From Hydrogenophaga sp. (GTDB taxonomy: Bacteria > Pseudomonadota > Gammaproteobacteria > Burkholderiales > Burkholderiaceae_C): 64,000 nucleotides of DNA. Below the pieces are notes generated by a model. The model ran no database searches, was not told where the DNA came from, and was given only the letters and a program-made list of their open reading frames with translations. The stretch's first letter is position 1; the number at the start of each line of letters is the position of its first letter. Of this stretch, positions 28,410 to 41,198 are shown in pieces. Position numbers and translations under genes: made by a program. The stretch spans positions 1 to 64,000 of the forward strand of contig JAUXNG010000095.1 of the NCBI GenBank assembly GCA_030682835.1. The letters run 5' to 3'.

Positions 28410-29605
28410 TGGCCGGTCGACCCTCGACCGCACGCAATGCGGGCGCGCTCGCACCCTACGCCTGCAATCCCGCGCTCTCGCGCGGGCGGCGCACTCCCGA
28501 GCCGGAGGCACCCACGCGCACCGCCTTCCAGCGTGATCGCGACCGGGTGATCCATTCGACTGCGTTCCGACGTCTCGTGTACAAGACGCAGGTATTCCTG
28601 AACCACGAGGGCGACCTGTTTCGCACGCGGCTCACGCACTCGCTGGAGGTGGCGCAGCTTGGGCGCAGCATCGCGCGCTCGCTGGCTTTGAACGAAGACC
28701 TGGTGGAGGCAGTCGCTCTGGCGCACGACCTGGGACACACACCCTTCGGCCACGCCGGGCAGGACGCCCTGCACGCCTGCATGAAAAGCGTGTCGCCGCA
28801 GGATGGCAGGCGCGAGGCAGACAGTTGGGGCTTCGAGCACAACCTGCAGAGCCTGCGCGTGGTGGATCAGCTGGAAGAACGCTATCCGGCATTCGACGGC
28901 TTGAACCTGTGTTTCGAGACACGCGAGGGCATTCTCAAGCACTGCTCGCGGGCCAATGCCGAGCGGCTGGAGGCACAGGAACCGGGCGGTGTGGGAGCGC
29001 GCTTTCTTCAGGGCGGTTCGCCGTCGCTGGAGGCGCAGCTGTGCAACCTCGCCGACGAGATTGCGTACAACGCGCACGACATCGACGACGGCGTTCGCTC
29101 GGGCTTGTTGAGCCTGGAGCAGCTCGATGACGTGCCATTGTTCGCCCACTACCGCGAGCAGGCGCTCGTGGCCCATCCAGCGCTGGCCGGGCGCCGTCTG
29201 CTGTTTGAATCGATCCGGCTCATGTTGAGCGAGCAGGTGTACGACGTGATCGACACCACGCGCATGCGCATCGCCGACGCGGCTGTGAACTCGCCAGACG
29301 ATGTGCGTCGGTCGCCTCCGCTGGTGTGTTTCTCGCCGTCCATGCGTGAGCGCTCACAGACGCTGAAGACCTTTCTGCTGCACAACTTGTACCGACACCC
29401 CCAGGTGGTGGAGACCACCAGCCGGGCGCGCCAGGTGGTGGCGGACCTGTTCGAGTTCTACCTGGCGCGCCCCCACGAGCTGCCCGACGCACACAGCCAG
29501 AGCGGCCACCCGGCGCGGGCCGTGGCCGACTACATCGCCGGCATGACTGATCGTTTCGCCATCCGTGAACATCAGCGGCTCGGTGGCGCGCCGCTGTTCC
29601 CCTGA
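28409..29605 (+). CDS. dgt: Deoxyguanosinetriphosphate triphosphohydrolase-like protein
   Basis: HD-domain dNTPase that splits dNTPs into nucleoside and triphosphate. It has 398 residues. The HD motif set is intact: H77 in [10 protein letters not shown]106-D107 in [11 protein letters not shown] and a later D in [16 protein letters not shown]. The protein lacks the extra segments of E. coli Dgt and matches the shorter Dgt-like subfamily, so preferred substrate is uncertain. Coupled to aroB by a TGATG overlap; the aroKB-dgt order is conserved in Burkholderiales. Confidence 0.92.
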   Translation: MAGRPSTARNAGALAPYACNPALSRGRRTPEPEAPTRTAFQRDRDRVIHSTAFRRLVYKTQVFLNHEGDLFRTRLTHSLEVAQLGRSIARSLALNEDLVEAVALAHDLGHTPFGHAGQDALHACMKSVSPQDGRREADSWGFEHNLQSLRVVDQLEERYPAFDGLNLCFETREGILKHCSRANAERLEAQEPGGVGARFLQGGSPSLEAQLCNLADEIAYNAHDIDDGVRSGLLSLEQLDDVPLFAHYREQALVAHPALAGRRLLFESIRLMLSEQVYDVIDTTRMRIADAAVNSPDDVRRSPPLVCFSPSMRERSQTLKTFLLHNLYRHPQVVETTSRARQVVADLFEFYLARPHELPDAHSQSGHPARAVADYIAGMTDRFAIREHQRLGGAPLFP

Positions 29606-29610
29606 TCCTG

Positions 29611-30849
29611 ATGCGCGAGGCAACAACGGCCCACCCCACGGCGGAGCCCCCCGAACAAGCCGTTCGCCAGGCCGCGCTGGTGGTGCTGGTGGGCATGAGC
29701 TGTGCCCTGCACGTCGGCAAGCTGCCGGTGGCCATTCCGGTGCTGGGGCGCGAGTTGGGGGTGACGCTGCTGCAGGCGGGCTTTCTCCTTTCGCTTATCC
29801 AGCTGGCAGGCATGACGCTGGGGCTGATGGTCGGTCTCATGACCGATCGGGTTGGCCCCCGCCGGGTCATGCTCGCCGGCCTGGTTGCGCTGGGAATGGG
29901 CAGCGGGCTGGGGGCACTGTCCACCAGTGTGGACATGCTGCTGTTCACGCGGCTCGTGGAAGGCATGGGCTTTCTGCTGGCGGTGCTGCCAGCGCCTGGC
30001 TTGTTGCGCCAGCGCGTCGCGCACGCGCCCACGCTGGCGCGTGCGCTCGGCTGGTGGGGGGCTTACATGCCCGTGGGCACGGCGCTGGCGCTCCTGCTGG
30101 GTGCGCCGCTGATGGCGCAAGTGGGCTGGCGCTGGGCCTGGGCCGGGCTGGCGGTGGTGTCACTGCTGGCAGCCGGGGCCTTGCGCCGCGGCATTGCTCC
30201 AGAGGCGATGGGCCTGCCCGGGGCGGCACGCGGCACGCCCACGCTGGGGCCGCGACTGGCACGCACGTTGCGCGCCCCCGGTCCCTGGCTGCTGGCGATC
30301 GGCTTCTTTCTCTATTCCGGGCAGTGGCTCGCCGTGGTGGGCTTCCTTCCGACCATTTACAGCCAGGCCGGTTACGCGGGTGCACTGCTTGGGGTACTCA
30401 CCGCCTTGGCGGCGGGCATCAACATGGCGGGCAATATCGGGGCAGGGTGGTGGCTGGCGCGCGGTGCGCGCCCAGGCGTGTTGCTGGCAGTGGCTTATGC
30501 TGCCATGGGGATCGGCGCGCTGGTGGCTTTTGGTGCCCAGGGGCAGCCGGTGCTGCAGTATGCGGCGGTGCTGGTGTTTTCGGGGGTCGGCGGACTGGTG
30601 CCGGGCACGCTCTTTGGCCTGGCCGTGGTTCTGGCGCCCGGGCAAGACACCGTGTCCACCACCGTCGGATGGATGCAGCAGCTCTCTTCGCTCGGCCAGT
30701 TTGTCGGGCCACCCATCGTGGCATGGGTGGCGCTGCTGGCGGGTGGATGGCAACTCACCTGGGTGGCAACCGGTGCGTGCTCCGTGCTGGGGCTCTGGGT
30801 TGCCTTTCGCCTGCAGGTGGCCTGGCGGCGCCGCCCGCTTGCCACTTAA
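29611..30849 (+). CDS. Major facilitator superfamily transporter (12 TM, CynX/NimT-like)
   Basis: A 412-residue polytopic inner-membrane carrier with about 12 hydrophobic segments in two six-helix halves. The loop after helix 2 reads GLMTDRVGPRRVML, the MFS motif A (G-x3-D-R-x-G-x-R-R). The overall layout resembles CynX/NimT-type carriers, but I cannot assign a substrate. It starts 5 nt after dgt and could be co-transcribed with it. It is not part of the usual dgt-gltB neighbourhood and begins the accessory stretch up to 32.5 kb. Confidence 0.82.
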   Translation: MREATTAHPTAEPPEQAVRQAALVVLVGMSCALHVGKLPVAIPVLGRELGVTLLQAGFLLSLIQLAGMTLGLMVGLMTDRVGPRRVMLAGLVALGMGSGLGALSTSVDMLLFTRLVEGMGFLLAVLPAPGLLRQRVAHAPTLARALGWWGAYMPVGTALALLLGAPLMAQVGWRWAWAGLAVVSLLAAGALRRGIAPEAMGLPGAARGTPTLGPRLARTLRAPGPWLLAIGFFLYSGQWLAVVGFLPTIYSQAGYAGALLGVLTALAAGINMAGNIGAGWWLARGARPGVLLAVAYAAMGIGALVAFGAQGQPVLQYAAVLVFSGVGGLVPGTLFGLAVVLAPGQDTVSTTVGWMQQLSSLGQFVGPPIVAWVALLAGGWQLTWVATGACSVLGLWVAFRLQVAWRRRPLAT

Positions 30850-30956
30850 GCGGGGCGGCACCAGTTGGGTGAGCGGGGTGGCTAGACTCTGCTCTGCAGC
30901 CAATCGTCAGACAGACACGCAATGAAGGCCAAAACAATCTTCAGGGGGAAAAACGG

Positions 30957-31604
30957 ATGAGCTTTCTGAACCAGCTCAAACAGCAGGCGCAATCTTTGCA
31001 AAGTCAGGAGGGCGCCCACAGGCAGCAGGCAGAGGCGCAGATCGAGCGCACCGAGGCGGCCTGCAAGGTGGTCTGGCACTACCTCATGGAACTGCCCCGG
31101 CAGCTCAACGTGATCGAACCCGCGGCCGCCGCTCTCAGCCTGGATGGCAAGACGCCCTGGCCGGCCATGAAGCAGCACGATTTTCGCTTTGACGCCCGCA
31201 AGAAAACGCTTCGTGACAAGGAAGTGTTCGACTACCTGGCCCTCGGCTGGCGGATATCCCCCCGGCAACCCGTGCTTGACAAAGGGCGGGTGAGTGTCAA
31301 CTTTCCTCCCGATCTGGAGCGGGTCGAGCGCCGCTTGCATGCCGGTCACGTACCCCATGAGCGCCTAGAGCAGCGGCATCCCGAGACCAACCGGCTGCAG
31401 CGAATCGTGTTCGAGCATGAGTACGCTGCGCGCGCCAGCGTGGTGTTCACCCCTGACCACGACCAAGGCAGCGTCAAGATCCGCCTGGCCGGCGTCAGTG
31501 GACTGGAGACAGTGACCACCTCCTATGCGGTTGCTCAACTGACCACGCCCACGCTGGATGAACTGGCCAAGCTCATCGTCGGCGAACCCAGTCGGTTTCT
31601 CTGA
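30957..31604 (+). CDS. Conserved-looking protein of unknown function
   Basis: A 215-residue soluble protein that I do not recognise. Residues 1-35 are a Gln-rich amphipathic helix (LNQLKQQAQSLQSQ, HRQQAEAQIER) likely to form a coiled coil. The remainder is a mixed alpha/beta domain with charged segments (KKTLRDKEVFDYLALGWRI). No signal peptide, lipobox or membrane helix is visible. Start ATG 30957 has a GGGGG stretch about 9 nt ahead. It lies 107 nt after the MFS gene and upstream of the transposase unit. The coding character is convincing, but function and partners are unknown. Confidence 0.7.
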   Translation: MSFLNQLKQQAQSLQSQEGAHRQQAEAQIERTEAACKVVWHYLMELPRQLNVIEPAAAALSLDGKTPWPAMKQHDFRFDARKKTLRDKEVFDYLALGWRISPRQPVLDKGRVSVNFPPDLERVERRLHAGHVPHERLEQRHPETNRLQRIVFEHEYAARASVVFTPDHDQGSVKIRLAGVSGLETVTTSYAVAQLTTPTLDELAKLIVGEPSRFL

Positions 31605-31613
31605 ACCACGCAC

Positions 31614-31630
31614 CTCCACCCAGCGTGGAG
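31614..31630 (+). terminator. Possible hairpin terminator after the unknown gene
   Basis: Stem CTCCAC/GTGGAG with loop CCAGC, 9 nt after the stop codon. No T-run follows, so it may be only a hairpin. Confidence 0.3.
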
Positions 31631-31634
31631 ACTC

Positions 31635-31653
31635 CAAATTGGGGTCAGATTCC
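31635..31653 (+). repeat. REP-like repeat, left copy
   Basis: CAAATTGGGGTCAGATTCC, 33 nt ahead of the transposase start. It matches the inverted right copies at 32411-32428 (16 of 18 positions) and at 32458-32474 (identical apart from one missing T). Confidence 0.7.
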
Positions 31654-31685
31654 GTTTTTAATGTCTCACCTCCGTCATTCCTCTC

Positions 31686-32375
31686 ATGGCCCGCTTGCCC
31701 CGACTCACCGTTCCCGGGTTTACACACCACGTCATCCAGCGAGGGAACGACCGACAAGTGATCGTTCGTGATGACGATGATCGCCAGACGCTGCTCTCGT
31801 TGATTGCAGAGAACGCCAGCAAACATCGCGTGGCGCTGCACGCCTATGTGCTGATGGACAACCATTTCCACCTTCTCCTCACGCCCGAAATGGCAGAGGG
31901 CGTGCCGCAGATGATGCAGGCGGTCGGTCGGCGCTATGTGCGGTATTTCAACGATCGCCACCACCGCACCGGCACCCTGTGGGAAGGGCGTTACCGCTCC
32001 ACGTTGATCCAGAGCGAGCGCTACCTGCTGGCGTGCATGGCCTACCTGGATCTGAACCCGGTTCGCGCAGGCATGGTGTCGCAGCCGGACGCATACCCAT
32101 GGTCGAGCCATCGCCATTACGCGGGGCTGGCGACAGACCGGCGCCTGACGCCTCATGCGTTGTATTGGGAAATGGGCAACACGCCTTTTGCGCGGGAGGC
32201 GTCATACGCCGAAATGGTGCGGGGTGGGCTCCCCGCGGGGGTGCAAAGTGCCGTGACGTCTTCTGCGCTGCATGGATGGGCCCTGGGTGATGCAGGGTTT
32301 GTGGGCGGCTTGCAACAGAAAACCCCGCGACGAGTCCTCCCGGGCAGGCCGGGTCGCCCGCCGTCTGCGCCCTGA
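31686..32375 (+). CDS. REP-associated tyrosine transposase (IS200/Y1 family)
   Basis: A 229-residue HUH-type single-strand transposase. The HUH pair is H60-F-H62 within MDNHFHLLLTP. The nucleophile tyrosine is likely Y87 (or Y84) in RRYVRYFNDRHHRTG. The RTGTLWEGRYRSTL and YLDLNPVRAGMV segments are characteristic of RAYTs. The gene appears intact, ending in a Gly/Pro/Arg tail. Such proteins usually act on REP palindromes and are often single-copy domesticated genes. It lies between an unknown gene and gltB, outside the conserved synteny. Confidence 0.88.
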   Translation: MARLPRLTVPGFTHHVIQRGNDRQVIVRDDDDRQTLLSLIAENASKHRVALHAYVLMDNHFHLLLTPEMAEGVPQMMQAVGRRYVRYFNDRHHRTGTLWEGRYRSTLIQSERYLLACMAYLDLNPVRAGMVSQPDAYPWSSHRHYAGLATDRRLTPHALYWEMGNTPFAREASYAEMVRGGLPAGVQSAVTSSALHGWALGDAGFVGGLQQKTPRRVLPGRPGRPPSAP

Positions 32376-32410
32376 ACGTGCTCCGCCTTTGAGGGATGGG
32401 CTCTGAAAAT

Positions 32411-32428
32411 AGATCTGTCCCCAATTTG
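32411..32428 (-). repeat. REP-like repeat, right copy 1
   Basis: On the reverse strand it reads CAAATTGGGGACAGATCT, an inverted relative of the left copy. It lies 35 nt after the transposase stop. Confidence 0.65.
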
Positions 32429-32457
32429 TTGCCTGAATGGTGCGCAGTCCTTTAATT

Positions 32458-32474
32458 GGAATCTGACCCCATTT
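32458..32474 (-). repeat. REP-like repeat, right copy 2, abutting the gltB promoter
   Basis: On the reverse strand it reads AAATGGGGTCAGATTCC, matching the left copy except for one missing T. It ends 8 nt before the -24 box of the predicted gltB promoter. Confidence 0.65.
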
Positions 32475-32482
32475 AAAGTGCT

Positions 32483-32498
32483 TGGCATTCTTGTTGCA
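32483..32498 (+). promoter_or_regulatory. Sigma-54-type promoter candidate for gltBD
   Basis: TGGCAT-TCTTG-TTGCA matches the -24/-12 consensus TGGCAC-N5-TTGCW with one mismatch and the exact GG-N10-GC spacing. Transcription would begin near 32509, leaving a leader of about 54 nt before gltB. No convincing NtrC site was found upstream, where the transposase-associated repeats lie. Confidence 0.5.
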
Positions 32499-32562
32499 TT
32501 GCAATAAGCTCCGCATCCGCGAATTTTTGTTTTACCCGCCCCCGAACCACGAAGGAAGCGCC

Positions 32563-37338
<4,776 letters not shown>

Positions 37339-37371
37339 GCCGGCATTGAACCGAACCGAAGGAAACGCATC

Positions 37372-38838
37372 ATGGGAAAAATCACCGGCTTCATGGAATA
37401 CGAGCGTCTGGAAGAGGGCTACAAGCCCGTGCCCGAGCGCCTGAAGCACTACAAGGAATTCGTGATCGGCCTGACCGCCGAGCAGGCGCGCGTGCAGGCC
37501 GCGCGCTGCATGGACTGCGGCACGCCGTTCTGCAACAGCGGCTGCCCGGTCAACAACATCATTCCGGACTTCAACGACCTGGTGTTCCAGAACGACTGGA
37601 AGAACGCCATCACCGTGCTGCACAGCACCAACAACTTTCCCGAGTTCACGGGCCGCATCTGCCCCGCCCCCTGCGAGGCAGCGTGCACGCTCAACGTGAA
37701 CGACGACGCGGTGGGCATCAAGTCGCTGGAGCACGCCATCATCGACCGCGCCTGGGCCGAGGGCTGGGTGCAGCCGCAGCCGCCGCGCCACAAGACCGGC
37801 AAGAAGGTCGCCGTGGTCGGCTCCGGCCCGGCCGGCATGGCCGCGGCCCAGCAGCTGGCCCGTGTGGGGCATGACGTGACCGTGTTCGAGAAGAACGACC
37901 GCGTGGGCGGCCTGCTGCGCTACGGCATTCCCGACTTCAAGATGGAGAAGTCCCACATCGACCGCCGCGTGGCGCAGATGCAGGCCGAGGGCGTGACCTT
38001 CCGCACCGGCGTGATGGTGGGCGCGCTGCCTAAGGACAGCAAGGTCACCAACTGGGCCAAGGAAACGGTCTCGCCCGAGCAACTGCAGAAAGAATTCGAC
38101 GCTGTGCTGCTGACCGGCGGCTCCGAGCAGAGCCGCGACCTGCCTGTGTCCGGCCGTGATCTGGACGGCGTGCACTTCGCCATGGAATTCCTGCCCCAGC
38201 AGAACAAGGTCAACGCGGGCGACAAGCTCATAGGTCAGTTACGTGCCGACGGCAAGCACGTCATCGTGATTGGCGGCGGCGACACCGGCAGCGACTGCGT
38301 GGGCACCAGCAACCGCCACGGCGCGGCCAGCGTGACCCAGTTCGAGGTGATGCCCCAACCACCCGAAGAGGAAAATAAGCCGCTGGTGTGGCCTTACTGG
38401 CCCATGAAGCTGCGCACCAGCTCCAGCCACGAAGAGGGCTGCACGCGCGAGTTCGCCATTTCCACCAAGGCCTTCACCGGCGAAAAAGGCAAGGTCACGG
38501 GTCTGACCACCGTGCACACCGAGTTCAAGGACGGCAAGCTGGTCGAAATTCCGGGCACCGAGAAGCACTACCAGGCCGACCTGGTGCTGCTGGCGATGGG
38601 GTTCGTGAACCCGGTGGCTACGGTGCTGGACGCCTTTGGCGTCGACAAGGACGCCCGTGGCAACGCCAAGGCCAGCACCGAGTTCAACGGCGGCTACAGC
38701 ACCAATGTGCCCAAGGTGTTTGCCGCTGGCGACATGCGCCGTGGGCAGAGCCTGGTGGTCTGGGCCATTCGTGAAGGTCGTCAGGCCGCCCGCTCGGTGG
38801 ACGAGTTCCTGATGGGTTTTTCCGACCTGCCGCGCTGA
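37372..38838 (+). CDS. gltD: Glutamate synthase (NADPH) small subunit
   Basis: Supplies electrons from NADPH to GltB. The 488-residue protein has two N-terminal 4Fe-4S cysteine sets ([17 protein letters not shown] near 44-60 and [12 protein letters not shown] near 98-109). The FAD-binding site is [13 protein letters not shown] (about 148-160) and the NADPH site [11 protein letters not shown] (about 301-311). All expected motifs are present. ATG 37372 is close behind gltB. A strong terminator lies at 38904. Confidence 0.97.
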   Translation: MGKITGFMEYERLEEGYKPVPERLKHYKEFVIGLTAEQARVQAARCMDCGTPFCNSGCPVNNIIPDFNDLVFQNDWKNAITVLHSTNNFPEFTGRICPAPCEAACTLNVNDDAVGIKSLEHAIIDRAWAEGWVQPQPPRHKTGKKVAVVGSGPAGMAAAQQLARVGHDVTVFEKNDRVGGLLRYGIPDFKMEKSHIDRRVAQMQAEGVTFRTGVMVGALPKDSKVTNWAKETVSPEQLQKEFDAVLLTGGSEQSRDLPVSGRDLDGVHFAMEFLPQQNKVNAGDKLIGQLRADGKHVIVIGGGDTGSDCVGTSNRHGAASVTQFEVMPQPPEEENKPLVWPYWPMKLRTSSSHEEGCTREFAISTKAFTGEKGKVTGLTTVHTEFKDGKLVEIPGTEKHYQADLVLLAMGFVNPVATVLDAFGVDKDARGNAKASTEFNGGYSTNVPKVFAAGDMRRGQSLVVWAIREGRQAARSVDEFLMGFSDLPR

Positions 38839-38903
38839 TTCTCACGAAAAAGCCCTTGTACTGGGCCGCGCGCTTCGGGTAAACCCCGAATCCCGTATCA
38901 TTC

Positions 38904-38934
38904 AAAAGCCGGGGGTTTGAAGCCCCCGGCTTTT
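38904..38934 (+). terminator. Strong intrinsic terminator between gltD and mlaF
   Basis: A perfect 12-bp stem AAAAGCCGGGGG/CCCCCGGCTTTT with loop TTTGAAG, running into a T-rich tail (TTTTGTTTTC). It ends 6 nt before the mlaF ATG, so mlaF has no visible ribosome-binding site. The loop and arms resemble the palindrome at 9427-9445. Confidence 0.8.
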
Positions 38935-38940
38935 GTTTTC

Positions 38941-39768
38941 ATGTCCATACATCACACCCCACCCCTTGTCGAACTGCGCAACCTCACCTTCGGGTACGGG
39001 GAGCGCATCATCGTGGACGACATTTCCCTGTCGGTCCCACGCGGCAAGGTGACGGCACTCATGGGCGCATCGGGCGGCGGCAAAACCACGCTGCTGCGCC
39101 TCATCGGCGGGCAGGTGCGCGCCCAGCGCGGCGAACTGCTGTTCGACGGGCACGATGTGACGACCATGCGGCAGGAAGCGATGTACGCCGCCCGCCGCCG
39201 CATGGGCATGCTCTTCCAGTTTGGTGCGCTCTTCACCGACATGAACGTGTTCGACAACGTGGCCTTTCCCCTGCGCGAGCACACAAGGTTGCCTGAAGCG
39301 CTGGTGCGCGACATCGTGCTCATGAAACTCCACGCCGTGGGCCTGCGCGGTGCGCGCGACCTGATGCCGGCCGAGCTGTCGGGCGGCATGGCCCGGCGCG
39401 TGGCGCTGGCACGCGCCATTGCGCTCGACCCCGAGCTGGTGATGTACGACGAACCCTTTTCCGGGCTGGACCCGATTTCGCTGGGCACCGCCGCCCGGCT
39501 GATCCGCCAGCTCAACGACACCCTGGGCCTGACCAGCATCATCGTCTCGCACGAGCTGGAGCAGACCTTCGCCATCGCCGACCACGTCGTGGTGCTGGCC
39601 AATGGCAAGGTCGCCATCGAAGGCACGCCGCAGGACGTGCGCGACAGCCAAGACCCGCTGATCCAGCAATACGTGCAGGCGCTGCCCGACGGGCCGGTGC
39701 GTTTCCATTACCCGGGTCCGTCGGTGGCTGCCGATTTCGGCCCTGCGCAAGATCGGGGGGCTGCATGA
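38941..39768 (+). CDS. mlaF: Mla phospholipid transport ATPase MlaF
   Basis: ATP-binding subunit of the inner-membrane MlaFEDB complex, which moves phospholipids between the membranes and keeps outer-membrane lipid asymmetry. It has 275 residues with Walker A GASGGGKTT (42-50), ABC signature LSGGMARRVALARA and Walker B LVMYDEPFSGLD. ATG 38941 is the only family-compatible start. A TTG upstream at 38917 lies in the terminator loop. The absence of a Shine-Dalgarno is odd (see findings). First gene of mlaFEDACB; overlaps mlaE (ATGA). Confidence 0.94.
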   Translation: MSIHHTPPLVELRNLTFGYGERIIVDDISLSVPRGKVTALMGASGGGKTTLLRLIGGQVRAQRGELLFDGHDVTTMRQEAMYAARRRMGMLFQFGALFTDMNVFDNVAFPLREHTRLPEALVRDIVLMKLHAVGLRGARDLMPAELSGGMARRVALARAIALDPELVMYDEPFSGLDPISLGTAARLIRQLNDTLGLTSIIVSHELEQTFAIADHVVVLANGKVAIEGTPQDVRDSQDPLIQQYVQALPDGPVRFHYPGPSVAADFGPAQDRGAA

Positions 39769-40547
39769 ACCGCTGGCATCCGGCCCAGGTGGGCCTGGCC
39801 ACCCGCGAGGTGTTAGCCAATCTCGGTCTGGGCGCTCGCCTGTTTTTCAGGCTGCTGTTCCTCAGCTGGCCGAGCTGGCGCCGTTTCGGCCTGATCCGCG
39901 ACCAGATCCACTTCCTGGGCAACTATTCCCTGGCCATCATTGCCGTGTCCGGCCTGTTCGTGGGATTTGTTTTCGGCCTACAGGGCTACTACACCTTGCA
40001 ACGCTACGGCTCCACCGAGGCGCTGGGCCTGCTGGTCACCCTCTCGCTGGTGCGCGAACTCGGCCCCGTGGTCACGGCCCTGCTGTTCGCGGGGCGCGCG
40101 GGTACTTCGCTCACCGCCGAAATCGGCCTCATGAAGGCGGGCGAGCAGATCAGCGTGATGGAGATGATGGCGGTCGACCCCATCGACCGCGTGCTGGCAC
40201 CGCGTTTCTGGGCTGGCGTGATCACCATGCCCCTGCTGGCGGCGGTGTTCAGCGCCATGGGCATCATCGGTGGCTGGGTCGTGGGTGTGCTCATGATCGG
40301 TGTGGACTCGGGTGCGTTCTGGAGCCAGATCCAGGGCGGGGTGGACGTGTGGGCCGACGTCGGCAACGGCATGATCAAGAGCGTGGTGTTCGGCATCGCC
40401 GTCACGTTCATCGCCTTGCTGCAGGGCTACGAGTCGCACCCGACGCCCGAAGGCGTGTCGCGGGCGACGACCCGCACGGTCGTGATGGCGTCGCTGACCG
40501 TGCTCGGTCTGGACTTCATCCTGACCGCCATGATGTTCACCATCTGA
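39765..40547 (+). CDS. mlaE: Mla phospholipid transport permease MlaE
   Basis: Polytopic permease of the MlaFEDB complex (260 residues, five or six hydrophobic segments). The family core is visible: VRELGPVVTALLFAGRAG and the downstream EIGLMKAGEQISVMEMMAVD region, plus YESHPTPEGVSRATTR near the end. It overlaps the mlaF stop. A 92-nt gap with a hairpin (40589-40605) separates it from mlaD. Confidence 0.95.
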   Translation: MNRWHPAQVGLATREVLANLGLGARLFFRLLFLSWPSWRRFGLIRDQIHFLGNYSLAIIAVSGLFVGFVFGLQGYYTLQRYGSTEALGLLVTLSLVRELGPVVTALLFAGRAGTSLTAEIGLMKAGEQISVMEMMAVDPIDRVLAPRFWAGVITMPLLAAVFSAMGIIGGWVVGVLMIGVDSGAFWSQIQGGVDVWADVGNGMIKSVVFGIAVTFIALLQGYESHPTPEGVSRATTRTVVMASLTVLGLDFILTAMMFTI

Positions 40548-40588
40548 ACGGGTCAGCGATGGCGCACCCCGTGCTGTTTTCAATCAAC

Positions 40589-40605
40589 ACGCCCCGCAGG
40601 GGCGT
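40589..40605. other. Intercistronic hairpin between mlaE and mlaD
   Basis: Stem ACGCCCC/GGGGCGT with loop GCA inside the 92-nt mlaE-mlaD gap. No T-run follows. It could be an mRNA stability or processing hairpin; this is only what the sequence allows. Confidence 0.4.
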
Positions 40606-40639
40606 TGCCGGCCGCTGATGCGGCGCGGCGGAGGCTGAT

Positions 40640-41128
40640 ATGCAACGTTCCAAAATCGATGTCTGGGTGGGCCTGTTCGTGCTCATCGGCGCGGTGTCTA
40701 TCCTGTTCCTGGCCTTGCAGTCGGCGAACCTGCTGAGCCTGAGCTTCGAGAAGACCTACCGTGTGACGGCGCGGTTCGATAACGCCGGCGGGCTGAAACC
40801 CAAGGCCGCGGTGCGCAGCGCCGGCGTGGTGGTGGGCCGCATCGAATCGATCACATTTGATGACACAACTTTCCAGGCCAACGTGCAGCTGGCCCTGGAG
40901 ACGCGTTACGCTTTCCCGAAAGACAGTTCCATGAAGATCCTCACCAGCGGTCTGCTGGGGGAGCAGTACATCGGCATCGAACCAGGCGGGGACGAACGTA
41001 ATCTGGGTGAAGGCGATCTCGTCACCCAGACCCAGTCGGCCGTGGTGCTGGAAAACCTGATTGGCCAGTTCCTGTTCAACCGGGCGGCTGACGCTGGGCA
41101 GGCGACAGATGCCGCCAGCGACCAGTGA
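40640..41128 (+). CDS. mlaD: Mla substrate-binding MCE protein MlaD
   Basis: Membrane-anchored MCE-domain protein that forms the hexameric periplasmic ring of the MlaFEDB complex. The 162-residue protein has a short cytoplasmic tip, one helix (about 11-31), then the MCE domain with YRVTARFDNAGGLKPKAAVR, GVVVGRIESI and LTSGLLGEQYIGIEPGG. The Ala/Asp-rich tail is probably disordered. Length matches E. coli MlaD. Confidence 0.95.
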   Translation: MQRSKIDVWVGLFVLIGAVSILFLALQSANLLSLSFEKTYRVTARFDNAGGLKPKAAVRSAGVVVGRIESITFDDTTFQANVQLALETRYAFPKDSSMKILTSGLLGEQYIGIEPGGDERNLGEGDLVTQTQSAVVLENLIGQFLFNRAADAGQATDAASDQ

Positions 41129-41198
41129 CATGGAACGCGCACAACAAGCAATGAACCCGCCCGAGTGCCGGGGGGTGAGGGCTCCCAAGGGGATCGGC

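Larger units (their letters stand above)
31635..32474 (+). mobile_element. RAYT transposase unit with flanking REP-like repeats
   Basis: A single IS200/Y1-family transposase gene bracketed by related short sequences. One copy lies on the left in one orientation and two on the right in the opposite orientation (see the repeat entries). They share the core GGGG(T/A)CAGAT. This matches REP-associated tyrosine transposases, which sit among inverted repeat elements rather than having classical IS ends. No target-site duplication was seen. Confidence 0.6.

Noticed and set aside
38917..38940. Upstream TTG start for mlaF
   Set aside because: It lies in the loop of the terminator hairpin and adds residues not found in the family.
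41061..41198. Longer MlaA reading starting inside mlaD
   Set aside because: It would bury the lipoprotein signal; GTG 41199 has a ribosome-binding site and a clean lipobox.
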